This document shows positions 42,573 to 52,020 of a stretch of 64,000 bases of DNA, one piece after another (positions within the stretch are counted from its first letter, which is position 1; each line of letters opens with the position of its first letter). Below the pieces are notes generated by a model. The model worked only from the letters and a program-made list of their open reading frames with translations, had not been told where the DNA came from and did no database searches. The stretch lies in assembly GCF_002362315.1 (NCBI RefSeq), contig NZ_MTZV01000006.1, positions 1,302,001 through 1,366,000 on the forward strand. Reading direction: 5' to 3'. This DNA comes from Paraburkholderia acidicola. Its GTDB lineage: Bacteria; Pseudomonadota; Gammaproteobacteria; Burkholderiales; Burkholderiaceae. A program made the position numbers and the translations under genes.

Positions 42573-42594
42573 AACGCCCTGCGGGGCGTTTTTT
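42573..42594 (+). terminator. Intrinsic terminator after the porin
   Basis: AACGCCC (42573-42579) pairs with GGGCGTT (42584-42590), and a T-run follows (total TTTTTT). Confidence 0.8.
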
Positions 42595-42718
42595 GCGTTT
42601 ACACGCGCTGCCGGCTTGCATGGTGCCCGGCGCATGGCACTGCGTCGTAGGGCCTCTTCCAGCGCGGGTGCCGCTTCTGTTACGCTGCGGCCTTTACACC
42701 GTCTGCATATCCGAATCG

Positions 42719-43123
42719 ATGGAAATTCCGTTCAACGAACGCGGGGTCTCGGTGACGCGCAATGCGCTGTCCGCCGCCGGCCAGGTTTTTCAGCTGCGCG
42801 ACATCCAGGATGTGCGTGTCGTCACCATCCCCAAGAACAAGGTCGTTCCGATCAGTATTTCCGTGCTGGGTTTGATCGGCGCGATTGTCGGCGGCGTGCT
42901 CGGCTCGGGCGGCGGTCTGGTGTGCGGCATCATGGTGACCGTGGTCGGCGGGCTCGCGTGGACGACTCAGGATGTCACGCACCGGTTGATGGTCGACAGC
43001 AATGGGCAAACGCGCGAAGTGCTGTCGAGCCTCGAACGCGCATTCGTCGAAAAGGTCGAGCAAACCGTGCGTGCAGCGATGTCCGAGAACGCCGCAGCGC
43101 CAAAAGTGCAAAAAGCGTTGTAA
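42719..43123 (+). CDS. DUF6232-like small membrane protein
   Basis: The 134-residue protein begins MEIPFNERGVSVTRNALSAA and has IQDVRVVTIPKNK, two adjacent membrane segments (PISISVLGLIGAIVGGVLG and GLVCGIMVTVVGGLAW), then a cytoplasmic part with LMVDSNGQTREVLSSLERAFVEKVEQ. This PH-like strand/two-helix pattern matches DUF6232 proteins of unknown function. The ATG at 42719 is where the conserved part begins. Confidence 0.7.
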   Translation: MEIPFNERGVSVTRNALSAAGQVFQLRDIQDVRVVTIPKNKVVPISISVLGLIGAIVGGVLGSGGGLVCGIMVTVVGGLAWTTQDVTHRLMVDSNGQTREVLSSLERAFVEKVEQTVRAAMSENAAAPKVQKAL

Positions 43124-43202
43124 TACCCACGCGGGAACATCGGGTATGCCGGGTATGCGGGCCGCCGCGTTAACACAATGTTAATACCCCGCCCGTGAGC
43201 TT

Positions 43203-43231
43203 TTGCAGTGGCTTGATACGCGCGGCTATAG
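43203..43231 (+). promoter_or_regulatory. Candidate sigma-70 promoter
   Basis: TTGCAG (43203-43208) and CTATAG (43226-43231) are separated by 17 bp, about 50 bp upstream of the next small gene. Confidence 0.45.
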
Positions 43232-43280
43232 AGTGAAGTCATCTCAACAACGCGCCGCCATCCTCGATGCCGACGCTCCC

Positions 43281-43625
43281 ATGATGCTCCACCAGTCAGT
43301 CCTCGCTCGAGAGAGCGCCGTCCCGCGCACCTTGCGCATGCCCGATGCACAACCCACCCAGGTTTCTTTCGTCACACTCGACGTCACGGTGCCCGGCACA
43401 TCGTCGGCAGATGCGCGGCGGGCGTTGCACGCTGCACTCGGCGACGATCTGCGGCTCTTTATCGTGACGATCGACAAACGCAACGAGTACACCACCTTTC
43501 GCGTCGAAGTGACCTCGCACACGCTTGACGAGGTGATCGTCGCCCTCACGCGCACGCTGTCGCAGGCGACGCTCGGCCGTGCCGCGGCTTCGGTCGAGCG
43601 GCGCCCGGCATTGCACGACGACTGA
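43281..43625 (+). CDS. Hypothetical protein, small alpha/beta fold
   Basis: This 114-residue protein is not recognised. The C-terminal 80 residues alternate strand and helix: VSFVTLDVTVPGTSSADARRALHAALGDD, LRLFIVTIDKRNEYTTFRVEVTSHTLDEVIVALTRTL. This is reminiscent of a ferredoxin-like or ACT-like fold, but no ligand motif is clear. The start is uncertain (adjacent ATGs at 43281 and 43284); a promoter candidate lies just upstream. Confidence 0.6.
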   Translation: MMLHQSVLARESAVPRTLRMPDAQPTQVSFVTLDVTVPGTSSADARRALHAALGDDLRLFIVTIDKRNEYTTFRVEVTSHTLDEVIVALTRTLSQATLGRAAASVERRPALHDD

Positions 43626-43679
43626 CGTTCCGTACGTGTTAGTCACGCATGAACCCGCGATAAGCCGCCCGCAGCCCAC

Positions 43680-46133
43680 TCAGCTCATGTCGAGCGGCTT
43701 CACGTGCCAGATACCGCGCGCGTACTCGCCGATCGTGCGATCCGCGGAGAATTGCCCCATACCCGCCACGTTGGCAATCGCGCTCCGTGTCCACGCATGC
43801 GGATCGCGAAAGCGCGCATCGACGTCGTTCTGGGCCTGCGCAAACGCTGCGAAATCGGCCAGCACCATGTACTGATCACCCCAGTCGACGAGCGTGTGGA
43901 AGATGTCCGCGAAACGCAGCGGGTCGTCGGGAGAAAAGAAACCGGTGCGGATCTGGTCGAGCGCGACGCGCAGTTCGGGGTTTTCCTCGTACAGCTGGCG
44001 CGGACGGTAGCCCGCCGAGCGCAGTGCATCCACTTCATCCGCGGTATGGCCGAAGATGAACATGTTCTCGCGCCCCACCGCATCGCAGATTTCGATGTTC
44101 GCACCGTCAAGCGTGCCGATGGTCAGCGCGCCGTTCAGCGCGAGCTTCATGTTGCCGGTGCCCGACGCTTCGGTACCCGCCGTCGAAATCTGTTCGGACA
44201 GATCGGCGGCCGGAATGATCAGCTCCGCGACGCTCACGCCATAGTTCGGCACGAACACCACTTTCAGCCGGTCGCCGACGAGCGGATCGTGATTGACCTT
44301 CGCGCTCACGTCGCCGATCAGGCGGATGATCGTCTTCGCCATCCGGTACGCTGACGCCGCCTTGCCCGCGAACATTACGACGCGCGGCACCCAGTCCTTC
44401 TCCGGTTCTGCACGAATCTGGTTGTAGCGGACGATCACGTGCAGCACGTTCAACAATTGCCGCTTGTACTCGTGAATCCGCTTAACTTGCAGATCGAACA
44501 GCGCATCGGGATCGACGGTTACCTTGAGTTGCTGCGCGAGGCGTTGCGTAAGCCGGATCTTGTTCTGCCGCTTGGCTTCGCGGAACGCTTCGGCAAACGA
44601 GGCATCGTCGGCCAGATCGCGCAGCTTCGCGAGTTCGAACAGATCGCTGCGCCAGTGCGTGCCGATCCGTTCGTCGATCAGCGCGGAGAGCGGCCGGCTC
44701 GCCTGCGCGAGCCAGCGTCGCGGCGTGATGCCGTTCGTCACGTTCGTGAAGCGCTCGGGGAACAGACGCGCGAAGTCGGCGAAGATGTCGCGTGTCATCA
44801 GTTGCGAATGCAGCTTCGACACACCGTTCACCTTGTGACTCGCGACAATCGCAAGATGCGCCATGCGCACGCGGCGCTGACCATACTCATCGATCAGCGA
44901 GATGCGGCGGATCATTTCCGTGTCGTGGCCCGACTGCTCGCCGACGCGCTTGAGGAACTGCGCATTGATCTCGAAGATGATTTCGAGGTGGCGCGGCAGC
45001 AGCCGCGCGAGCATCTCGACGTCCCATGTTTCGAGCGCTTCGGGCATCAGCGTGTGGTTCGTGTACGAGAACATCTGCTCAATGGACTGCCACGCCCGCT
45101 CCCACGGCACGTGATGCACATCGACGAGAAGCCGCATCAGTTCGGGAATCGCGAGCACCGGGTGCGTGTCGTTCAGATGCACGGCCACTTTTTCGTGGAA
45201 GCGGCCGAACGTGCTGTGCGTGCGCATGTAGCGGCGTATCAGATCCTGCATCGTCGCCGACACGAAGAAGTATTCCTGGCGCAACCGCAGTTCGCGACCG
45301 GCCGGTGTCGAGTCGTCGGGATACAGCAGACGTGACACGTTTTCCGACATGTTCTTCGCATCGACGGCGCGGCGGTAGTCGCCCCGATTGAACGCTGACA
45401 GATCGAGTTCTTCGGTGGCGCGCGCGGACCATAGCCGCAGCGTGTTCGTTGCGCTCGTCGCGTAGCCGGGAATCACCGTGTCGTAGGCCATCGCGTTGAC
45501 GTGTTCGGTATCGATCCACTCGACATGTTCGTCGCGCTGCACCGTGCGCCCACCGAAGTGCACGAGATACTGGATCTCCGGCCGCGGAAATTCCCACGGG
45601 TTGCCGGCGCGCAGCCAGTAGTCCGGCGTCTCGACCTGTTCGCCCTTGACGATCTGTTGACGAAACATCCCGTACTCATAGCGGATGCCGTAACCGAAAC
45701 CCGGAATACCAAGCGTCGCCATCGCATCGAGAAAGCACGCAGCAAGCCGTCCCAGACCGCCGTTACCGAGCGCGGCGTCGGGCTCGAGTTCGGTCAGCAC
45801 GTCCATATCGACGCCGAGACTGGCGAGCGCCTCTTTCATCTGGTCGTGAATACCGAGCGCGAGCAATGCATTCGTGAACGTGCGGCCGATCAGGAATTCC
45901 ATCGACAGGTAGTACACGCGCTTCACGTCCTGCTCGTATTGCAGGCGCGTGGTCTTCATCCAGCGTGCGACGAGCCGGTCGCGCACCGCAAGGGCCGCTG
46001 CATGCAACCAGTCGTGCGGGTGCGCCGTGACAGCGTCCTTACCGACGCCGTACATCATGCGATTGGAAATGGAGCGCCGTAGCGCGTCGACGGTACTGTT
46101 GAGCTGGTCGAACTCCAGGTCCACGGTTGTCAT
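43680..46133 (-). CDS. glgP: Glycogen/starch phosphorylase
   Basis: The 817-residue GT35 enzyme contains VYYLSMEFLIGRTFTNALL, ELEPDAALGNGGLGRLAACFLDAMATL, VAVHLNDTHPVLAIPELMR, VTNGITPRRWL, the family block LQVKRIHEYKRQLLN and the PLP-lysine region EASGTGNMKLALNGALTIGTLDGANIEI. It releases glucose 1-phosphate from alpha-1,4-glucans in the cytoplasm. The ATG at 46133 has GGAGG 6 bp upstream; the longer open frame is upstream leader. No other glycogen gene is in the window. Confidence 0.95.
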   Translation of the reverse strand: MTTVDLEFDQLNSTVDALRRSISNRMMYGVGKDAVTAHPHDWLHAAALAVRDRLVARWMKTTRLQYEQDVKRVYYLSMEFLIGRTFTNALLALGIHDQMKEALASLGVDMDVLTELEPDAALGNGGLGRLAACFLDAMATLGIPGFGYGIRYEYGMFRQQIVKGEQVETPDYWLRAGNPWEFPRPEIQYLVHFGGRTVQRDEHVEWIDTEHVNAMAYDTVIPGYATSATNTLRLWSARATEELDLSAFNRGDYRRAVDAKNMSENVSRLLYPDDSTPAGRELRLRQEYFFVSATMQDLIRRYMRTHSTFGRFHEKVAVHLNDTHPVLAIPELMRLLVDVHHVPWERAWQSIEQMFSYTNHTLMPEALETWDVEMLARLLPRHLEIIFEINAQFLKRVGEQSGHDTEMIRRISLIDEYGQRRVRMAHLAIVASHKVNGVSKLHSQLMTRDIFADFARLFPERFTNVTNGITPRRWLAQASRPLSALIDERIGTHWRSDLFELAKLRDLADDASFAEAFREAKRQNKIRLTQRLAQQLKVTVDPDALFDLQVKRIHEYKRQLLNVLHVIVRYNQIRAEPEKDWVPRVVMFAGKAASAYRMAKTIIRLIGDVSAKVNHDPLVGDRLKVVFVPNYGVSVAELIIPAADLSEQISTAGTEASGTGNMKLALNGALTIGTLDGANIEICDAVGRENMFIFGHTADEVDALRSAGYRPRQLYEENPELRVALDQIRTGFFSPDDPLRFADIFHTLVDWGDQYMVLADFAAFAQAQNDVDARFRDPHAWTRSAIANVAGMGQFSADRTIGEYARGIWHVKPLDMS

Positions 46134-46473
46134 CGAAGCCTCCGGGTTGTGCGATGCGACGTGATGTGGCTGTCGACCGCTGATAAATACGCAGGGTAGG
46201 ACATCTGCTGGCCTCCCGTCCTGAACGCACATACGACACTTGCTGTGCGCCTGTCGGCAATGCAATCGCCCCGCCACTGTACCGCACGATGTCGGTGCGG
46301 CCGGGTTCGATCGCGGGTCACCGGTTCCTGATGGACGCGCGGCGACGGTGCAAGGTTCCATGCGTCATCGCGTGAACTACTATGAGAGAGGAACAAGGCA
46401 GAGCCGCGACAGCATCCTGTGGCCTGCGCTTTCCCGATGGGCTATCCGCTTCGTCGCGCCGATGGAGGTCGAC
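46134..46473. other. Divergent spacer between glgP and a small gene
   Basis: This 340-bp divergent promoter region has no protein gene that I can support. It carries the GGAGG sites of both flanking genes, and the rest is unremarkable. Confidence 0.4.
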
Positions 46474-46701
46474 ATGAACGCACAAACCATGCTCGGAATG
46501 ATGCATGCCCAGGAACTGCTGATGGTGTCGATGATTCGCGCGCTGCCGCCCGAGACCCGGCGCCGCATCTCCGACGAGTTCCAGGATCAGGTGGAACTGG
46601 CCGAAGCGCCGCATCTGGGCGCAGGTCACGATCGTGAAACCGCCGAGGCATTCAAGGCGCACATCCGCAAACTGTCAATTTTGCTCGCGACCTGCAGTTG
46701 A
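46474..46701 (+). CDS. Small conserved hypothetical protein
   Basis: This 75-residue protein starts at the ATG with GGAGG 5 bp upstream (46464-46468). It is almost entirely helical and methionine-rich at the start (MNAQTMLGMMHAQELLMVSM), with LPPETRRRISDEFQDQVELAEAPHL and ETAEAFKAHIRKLSILL. There is no signal peptide or metal motif. I do not recognise it. A hairpin follows (CCATGTCC 46731-46738 with GGACATGG 46746-46753). Confidence 0.6.
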   Translation: MNAQTMLGMMHAQELLMVSMIRALPPETRRRISDEFQDQVELAEAPHLGAGHDRETAEAFKAHIRKLSILLATCS

Positions 46702-46965
46702 ATCTGGCGGGTTGGCACGGGCCGTACGCGCCATGTCCAGATTACGGACATGGTGCGGTTCGTGACAATCAGGTTACCAGGCGCTCTTCATATTTTTTTA
46801 ATAACGTCGAAAATCCGCTTTTGCAGGAGCTGTGTGACAAAGTCCCTCGCGAACCAGCGTGGAAAGAAATTAATATAGAGACGCGCTCACGCGTATTGCT
46901 GCGCAAGCGCGTCCCTCATCAACAATCCTGAAGGTTTAATTTCGAGGAAATTCCCGGAGCGTGGT

Positions 46966-47589
46966 TTACTGGGAAATACCTACGACCGTTGTCTGGGCGA
47001 ACTTGATCAGATTAGCGATCGGTACGGTAGCAGGGCCGCCTTTCGGATTACCCAGCGCGACCCAGAATGTGTACGTGACAGGGGCGATCCACGAGACATT
47101 CACCGTGTAATTGTTACCCGGATGTTCGCAATCCACCATATGAGCATTTTGCTCGCCGGCAGCGCTCACCCAAAGGCAGGCATATTCGCCAATCGGTGCC
47201 GCGCGAGATTCATCCCACGTCCAGTGTAGTGAGGTACTCCCCGTGCCATTTTTCGGAACACTGACCTGTTGGGGAGAGGCCGATACACTGCCGACCGGCG
47301 GGGGACAGTTAAAGAGGCAGAAAGGACCGCCACCCGGGTTCCAGTTGGGCGTTACGCCGCCGTAAGAACCCTTAAAATCCTGCCGTGGATAGGACTCAAG
47401 CGCCTGATTAAGCTCGGCTTGCTGTGCCGGATCCAGCTTGAAGTTTCCTTCGGTATTGTTCGCACCTGAAATGCTACTCGCGGCAACATCGCCCCCTTGA
47501 GATATCTCGGCCGCGATCGACGAACTGCTGGTTATATTAATACCGCATATCAACATCGAAACAATGAAGGCTGCACGCAGCGATTTCAT
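46966..47589 (-). CDS. Secreted protein with Ig-like C-terminal domain, unknown function
   Basis: The 207-residue protein has a signal peptide (MKSLRAAFIVSMLICGINIT, cleavage near SSIAA). A low-complexity N-terminal part (GGVTPNWNPGGGPFCLFNCPPP) is followed by a beta-sandwich-like C-terminal domain (SASPQQVSVPKNGTGSTSLHW, YACLWVSAAGEQNAHMVDCEHPG, YTVNVSWIAPVTYTFWVAL). Four cysteines could form two disulfides. Base composition is clearly more AT-rich than in the neighbours. It is divergent from an AraC regulator. I do not recognise a family. Confidence 0.65.
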   Translation of the reverse strand: MKSLRAAFIVSMLICGINITSSSSIAAEISQGGDVAASSISGANNTEGNFKLDPAQQAELNQALESYPRQDFKGSYGGVTPNWNPGGGPFCLFNCPPPVGSVSASPQQVSVPKNGTGSTSLHWTWDESRAAPIGEYACLWVSAAGEQNAHMVDCEHPGNNYTVNVSWIAPVTYTFWVALGNPKGGPATVPIANLIKFAQTTVVGISQ

Positions 47590-47848
47590 AAACGATCCTT
47601 TTGGTTAAATTTTTTCACCTGAAACTGATCATCCGATCTGATTGTAATCGGACGGAATCTAGTGTACTGATCTTGTAATAAACAGAAAGTGGATATACGT
47701 CTATATTTGACAGGACCAGCGTTTATGCTGAATCGCATAAAATAATGTGCCAAATGTGATTTAAAACAATCCGCGTTTTATTCGCTCGGACAATCGCAGC
47801 CGGAGTATGTGATAGTTCAAAGCGGGGTAATGCACAATTGAGCCAATA

Positions 47849-48835
47849 ATGAACGAGACTCTCATCGACATCGAACGATTTTCAACGATGGATGTACCAG
47901 AGCACGAGCGCTTCAATTTCTGGTCGGACGGTGGACACTGTAGTTATTCGCTGGAAAATCACGCGGGCGTGTCGTTCGACTGGAACTATGCGGGGGCGAC
48001 AGTCGGTTCGCTCAGCGTGGGCGAACATACCTGGCTTCACGGCATGCATCGCCCCGCATTTACCGCGACACGCGACAGTGCGCGCATCCGGAAGGACGGA
48101 CTGGATGTCTATCAGCTCACCTTCCACCTGAGCGGTGAACTATCGTTGCAAAGTGCGGCCGGATCCGGTCTCAAGCAAGCTGACGAGCTTTATCTGCTCG
48201 ATTCCAGTCAGCCGTTCGACGCGAGAATTGTGGCAGGCGATATGCTGTGGCTCGCCATTCCTCGCACAGACCTGCCTTCTGAAGTAGAGAAGTTGCACGG
48301 GCGCTCGTTAGTCACGGGCACAGGTCGACTGCTCGCCGACCATATCAGGTCACTGGTTCGTAACCTGCCGCTCCTGACAACCGCCGAAATTCCGGATGTC
48401 GCTCAAGCGACCATGCGCCTGGTCAATGCCTGCGTATCTGCAACCCCCGCCGCCTTGATCGAGGCGCGACAGGAAATCGGCACGCTCCTCAGACAGCGGG
48501 TCCAATGCTATATCGATGCACACCTCTCATCGTCCGAACTGGCGCCTGGTCGAATTTGCAAAGAGATCGGTATTTCCCGGGCCAAGCTGTATCAACTCTT
48601 CGAACACACGGGCGGGATCATGCGTCAGATCCAGCGCAAACGTCTCGAACGCGTGCGAGCCATCCTCGCGAATCCCGACAGGTCGCGGGAATCGATCGCG
48701 TCCATTGCCGAGCGTCATGGGTTCGTCGACGTCAAGTATTTCAATCGGGTCTTTAAGGCCGCGTTCGGTCATACGCCAGGCGAGACGCTCGAGGCTCAAT
48801 TTGATCGGGAAAATGGCTGGACGACGCGGGGATAG
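47849..48835 (+). CDS. AraC-family transcriptional regulator
   Basis: The 328-residue protein has an AraC-binding-type N-terminal domain (VPEHERFNFWSDGG, YQLTFHLSGELSLQ, ELYLLDSSQPFDARI) and a C-terminal double HTH (LAPGRICKEIGISRAKLYQLFEHTGGI, ESIASIAERHGFVDVKYFNRVFKAAFGHTPGE). This is the FeaR-like layout. It shares a 259-bp AT-rich divergent promoter region with the secreted protein gene, which it may regulate. No strong ribosome-binding site precedes the ATG. Confidence 0.85.
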   Translation: MNETLIDIERFSTMDVPEHERFNFWSDGGHCSYSLENHAGVSFDWNYAGATVGSLSVGEHTWLHGMHRPAFTATRDSARIRKDGLDVYQLTFHLSGELSLQSAAGSGLKQADELYLLDSSQPFDARIVAGDMLWLAIPRTDLPSEVEKLHGRSLVTGTGRLLADHIRSLVRNLPLLTTAEIPDVAQATMRLVNACVSATPAALIEARQEIGTLLRQRVQCYIDAHLSSSELAPGRICKEIGISRAKLYQLFEHTGGIMRQIQRKRLERVRAILANPDRSRESIASIAERHGFVDVKYFNRVFKAAFGHTPGETLEAQFDRENGWTTRG

Positions 48836-49239
48836 CACCCGTTGCGGCGTTGAGCATCGAGTTCTGAAGTTGATTGTTGCGTACCACCATTTGCACCGTC
48901 CCACGTATAGCGTCGCTGTGGCATGCTCCGCCGCCTTCTTCTGCAAGCGGGTTTAACTACCCGCCCGTGAAGGTCCGCTGCGCGATGTGTTTGTGGGCGC
49001 TTGCCGAGGCAGACAGTTAGTTGCATCTTCAGATCGCATTGCGGACAACACATCGCGCCGCTGCCTGCAGGATTTCTCCGGCTCTGCAACAATCGCGAGG
49101 TTCGCCGTGAAGCGGCCCGCGTTGTCAGCGCATCGAAAGCATACGGCCCGAGATATCCCTGCATCTCCTTGCGATTGCCCGGCCCGCTGCGCTTTCGCAA
49201 CCCCGATACACCCGCTACGCAACCCCGACGAGTCCCACC
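48836..49239. other. Intergenic region, no supported gene
   Basis: This 404-bp stretch lies between the AraC and DHA2 genes. A minus-strand frame beginning MCCPQCDLKM at 49053 looks zinc-ribbon-like at first but loses any family pattern within 15 codons and has no good ribosome-binding site. No promoter, repeat or RNA gene is evident. Confidence 0.4.
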
Positions 49240-50658
49240 TTGTCCGACCCCACCACCGCCTCCGGCAATCCCCGCACCTTCGACGAACCGATGTCCGCGA
49301 GCAGTCGTCGCGCGATGGCCGCAATCATGCTCGCCGTCGCCCTCGCGACACTCGATACCGCGATCGCCAATACGGCGCTGCCCACCATCGCCGGCGATCT
49401 GCATGCGGCGCCGGCCGCGTCGGTCTGGATCATCAACGCGTATCAACTCGCGATGGTCGCGACGCTGTTGCCGCTTGCGGCACTCGGCGACATCGTCGGA
49501 CACCGGCGCATTTATATCGCCGGCATCGCACTCTTCACGCTGGCATCGCTCGCGTGTTCGCTTGCGGACACCCTGCCGCTACTCGCCGCCGCGCGCGTGC
49601 TGCAAGGACTCGGCGCGAGCGCGATCATGAGCGTCAACACGGCGCTGATCCGTTTTCTCTATCCGCCGCATCGGCTCGGCCGCGGCGTGGGTCTGAATGC
49701 GTTGATCGTCGGAGTATCGTTTGCTGTGGGTCCGACTGTGGCATCGCTGATTCTGTCGGTGGCGACATGGCCGTGGCTCTTCGCAGTCAACGTGCCGCTC
49801 GGTGTGCTCGCACTCGCCTTCGCGCTGCCCGCGCTGCCGCACACGACGCGCGGCACGCATCATTTCGATCGCGTCGCGGCGCTGCTCAACGTGATCACGT
49901 TTGCCGCGTTGATCTTCGCGCTCGGCGAAGCGGCCCAGCGTGCCCCGGCGCATGTCGTGCTGATCGCGGCAGCGGTCGCGATCGTCTTCGGCTTGTTGCT
50001 GATGCGTCGCGAAGCCGGTCATCCCGCGCCGATGCTGCCCGTCGATCTGTTCAAGCTGCCTGTGTTCGCGCTATCGGCGGTGACTGCGGTCTGTTCGTTT
50101 GCGACGCAAGGTCTCGCGTTCGTCTCGCTGCCGTTCTATTTCGAAGATGTCCTGCATCGCAGCCAGGTGGAAACCGGCTTCCTGATGACGCCGTGGCCAG
50201 TCGTCGTGGCGCTGGCCGCGCCCATCGCCGGGCGGCTGTCGGATCGCTATCCGCCGGGTTTGCTCGGTGCAATCGGACTCGCGGTGCTGTGTGGCGGGAT
50301 GGTGTCGCTGGCATCGCTGCCGCCGCATCCGCATGTGCTCGACATCGCAATACGGATGTCGATCTGCGGCGCGGGTTTTGGTTTCTTCCAGTCGCCGAAC
50401 CTGAAAGCGTTGATGGCGAGTGCGCCGCCAGAACGTAGCGGCGGCGCTAGCGGCATCATCGCGACAGCGCGTCTGCTTGGGCAAACCACCGGTGCTGCGC
50501 TGGTCGCATTGAGCTTCAGCATCGCAGGACGGCATGGTCCGACGCTGGCACTTTCCGCGGGCGCGGTTTTCGCCGGGGCGGCGAGCATCGCGAGCGGCTT
50601 GCGGCTGTTTGCGCCGTCGCATCGCGCGGGCACAGTGCCAAAGACATCGCGCAGCTAA
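49240..50658 (+). CDS. DHA2-family MFS drug/metabolite exporter
   Basis: The 472-residue, 14-helix carrier has the DHA2 patterns LDTAIANTALPTIAGDLHAAPAASVWIINAYQLA, ALGDIVGHRRIYIAGIALF, RVLQGLGASAIMSVNTALIR and GLNALIVGVSFAVGPTVASLI. Such carriers export drugs or metabolites against protons. The start is uncertain: TTG at 49240 gives a typical N-terminus, and an ATG at 49291 is possible. It is monocistronic, convergent with the threonine aldolase gene. Confidence 0.87.
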   Translation: MSDPTTASGNPRTFDEPMSASSRRAMAAIMLAVALATLDTAIANTALPTIAGDLHAAPAASVWIINAYQLAMVATLLPLAALGDIVGHRRIYIAGIALFTLASLACSLADTLPLLAAARVLQGLGASAIMSVNTALIRFLYPPHRLGRGVGLNALIVGVSFAVGPTVASLILSVATWPWLFAVNVPLGVLALAFALPALPHTTRGTHHFDRVAALLNVITFAALIFALGEAAQRAPAHVVLIAAAVAIVFGLLLMRREAGHPAPMLPVDLFKLPVFALSAVTAVCSFATQGLAFVSLPFYFEDVLHRSQVETGFLMTPWPVVVALAAPIAGRLSDRYPPGLLGAIGLAVLCGGMVSLASLPPHPHVLDIAIRMSICGAGFGFFQSPNLKALMASAPPERSGGASGIIATARLLGQTTGAALVALSFSIAGRHGPTLALSAGAVFAGAASIASGLRLFAPSHRAGTVPKTSRS

Positions 50659-50703
50659 TTGCGCTGCGCGAACCCCACGTGAAGTACTAAACGTGAAGAA
50701 GCA

Positions 50704-51708
50704 TCAGCGCGCGAAGTAGCCTCTGACAGCAGCGACGAACGTATCGATGTCGGCACGCGACACATCCTTATGCGTGACGAAACGCGACGTGTACAGCATC
50801 GTCACAAGGATGCCGCGCTCCTTGAGCCACGCCTGGAGCGGTACGCAGTCTTGCTGCGGCAGTTGCACGAACACCATGTTGGTCGCGTGCGACTGCACCT
50901 TCACCTGATCGATCTGCGCGAGCCCTGCGGCAAGATGCGCGGCGTTCTCGTGATCTTCCGCAAGCCGTTCGATATTGTGTTCGAGCGCATACAGACACGC
51001 CGCGGCCAGCACACCGGCCTGGCGCATTCCACCGCCCAGCACCTTGCGCCAGCGATGCGCACTCTCGAGCAGCGCCTTGCTGCCGACCAGCACCGAGCCC
51101 ACCGGCGCGCCGAGCCCCTTCGAAAAACAGATCGACACTGAATCGAACGGTGCGCACAACGCGGACACCGGCCGGCCCGATGCGACCGCGGCATTGCAGA
51201 CCCGCGCCCCGTCGAGGTGCGCGGACAACCCGTGCTGACGCGCGAGCTGCACAGCCTCGTCGACATAACCCGCCAGCAACACCTTCCCACCGATCGTATT
51301 TTCGAGGGCGAGCAACCGTGTGCGTGCGAAGTGGTCGTCGATCGGTTTGATCGCGGCGGTGATCTTGTCGAGCGGCAGCGAACCGTCGAGCGCGTTTTCG
51401 ATCGGCTGCGGCTGGATGCTGCCAAGCACCGCCGCGCCGCCGCCTTCGTATTTGTACGTGTGCGCGGCCTGCCCGCAGATGTACTCGTCGCCGCGCGCGC
51501 AATGCGCGATCAGCGCCGCCAGATTGCTCTGCGTGCCGCTCGGGAAGAACAGGCCCGCTTCCTTGCCCGCGCGTTCCGCAACCGCCGCCTGCAGGCGCAG
51601 CACGGTCGGATCATCGCCGAGCACGTCGTCGCCGACTTCGGCGGTGGCCATCGCGGCGAGCATCGATTGAGAGGGGCGAGTAACGGTATCGCTGCGCAGG
51701 TCGATCAT
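50704..51708 (-). CDS. ltaE: Low-specificity L-threonine aldolase
   Basis: The 334-residue PLP enzyme begins MIDLRSDTVTRPSQSMLAAM, the hallmark of the family. It has FFPSGTQSNLAAL, HTYKYEGGGAAVLG, LSAHLDGARVCNA and the PLP lysine Lys197 (VSICFSKGLGAPVGS). It cleaves L-threonine or allo-threonine to glycine and acetaldehyde. It acts in the cytoplasm. No linked gene is evident. Confidence 0.92.
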   Translation of the reverse strand: MIDLRSDTVTRPSQSMLAAMATAEVGDDVLGDDPTVLRLQAAVAERAGKEAGLFFPSGTQSNLAALIAHCARGDEYICGQAAHTYKYEGGGAAVLGSIQPQPIENALDGSLPLDKITAAIKPIDDHFARTRLLALENTIGGKVLLAGYVDEAVQLARQHGLSAHLDGARVCNAAVASGRPVSALCAPFDSVSICFSKGLGAPVGSVLVGSKALLESAHRWRKVLGGGMRQAGVLAAACLYALEHNIERLAEDHENAAHLAAGLAQIDQVKVQSHATNMVFVQLPQQDCVPLQAWLKERGILVTMLYTSRFVTHKDVSRADIDTFVAAVRGYFAR

Positions 51709-51975
51709 CAGGTGTTCCTGTGGGAGTGGGCGCGCGGCGTGCGCGCATCGTCATGTATCGCGATGCGAGCAGGCCGCTAGGAAGTCGAAAAGAGGCACAA
51801 GGGGAAAGTGTATGCGATACGCAAATGCGGCGCCCGACGCTGCGGCGGCGTCGGTGCATGACTTGATGGGCGACGGCGCACTACCGCCGACAGACAGACT
51901 CGTTTGCGCCAGTCGTCCACTAGCCACCCGCTAAGCACGCGGCACGTCGATCGGCCACACTGTCCGACCACCGAC

Positions 51976-51999
51976 GGACGGGCTCGTCACCGCCCGTCC
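51976..51999. terminator. Hairpin after the LytM lipoprotein gene
   Basis: GGACGGGC (51976-51983) and GCCCGTCC (51992-51999) form an 8-bp perfect stem, about 20 bp beyond the stop of the minus-strand LytM gene. Confidence 0.5.
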
Positions 52000-52020
52000 A
52001 CCGCACATCCCGAACATCCG

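Noticed and set aside
48796..49053. A zinc-ribbon gene beginning MCCPQCDLKM
   Set aside because: Only the first ten residues look like a zinc ribbon. The second cysteine pair and the rest of the family pattern are missing, and no ribosome-binding site is present.
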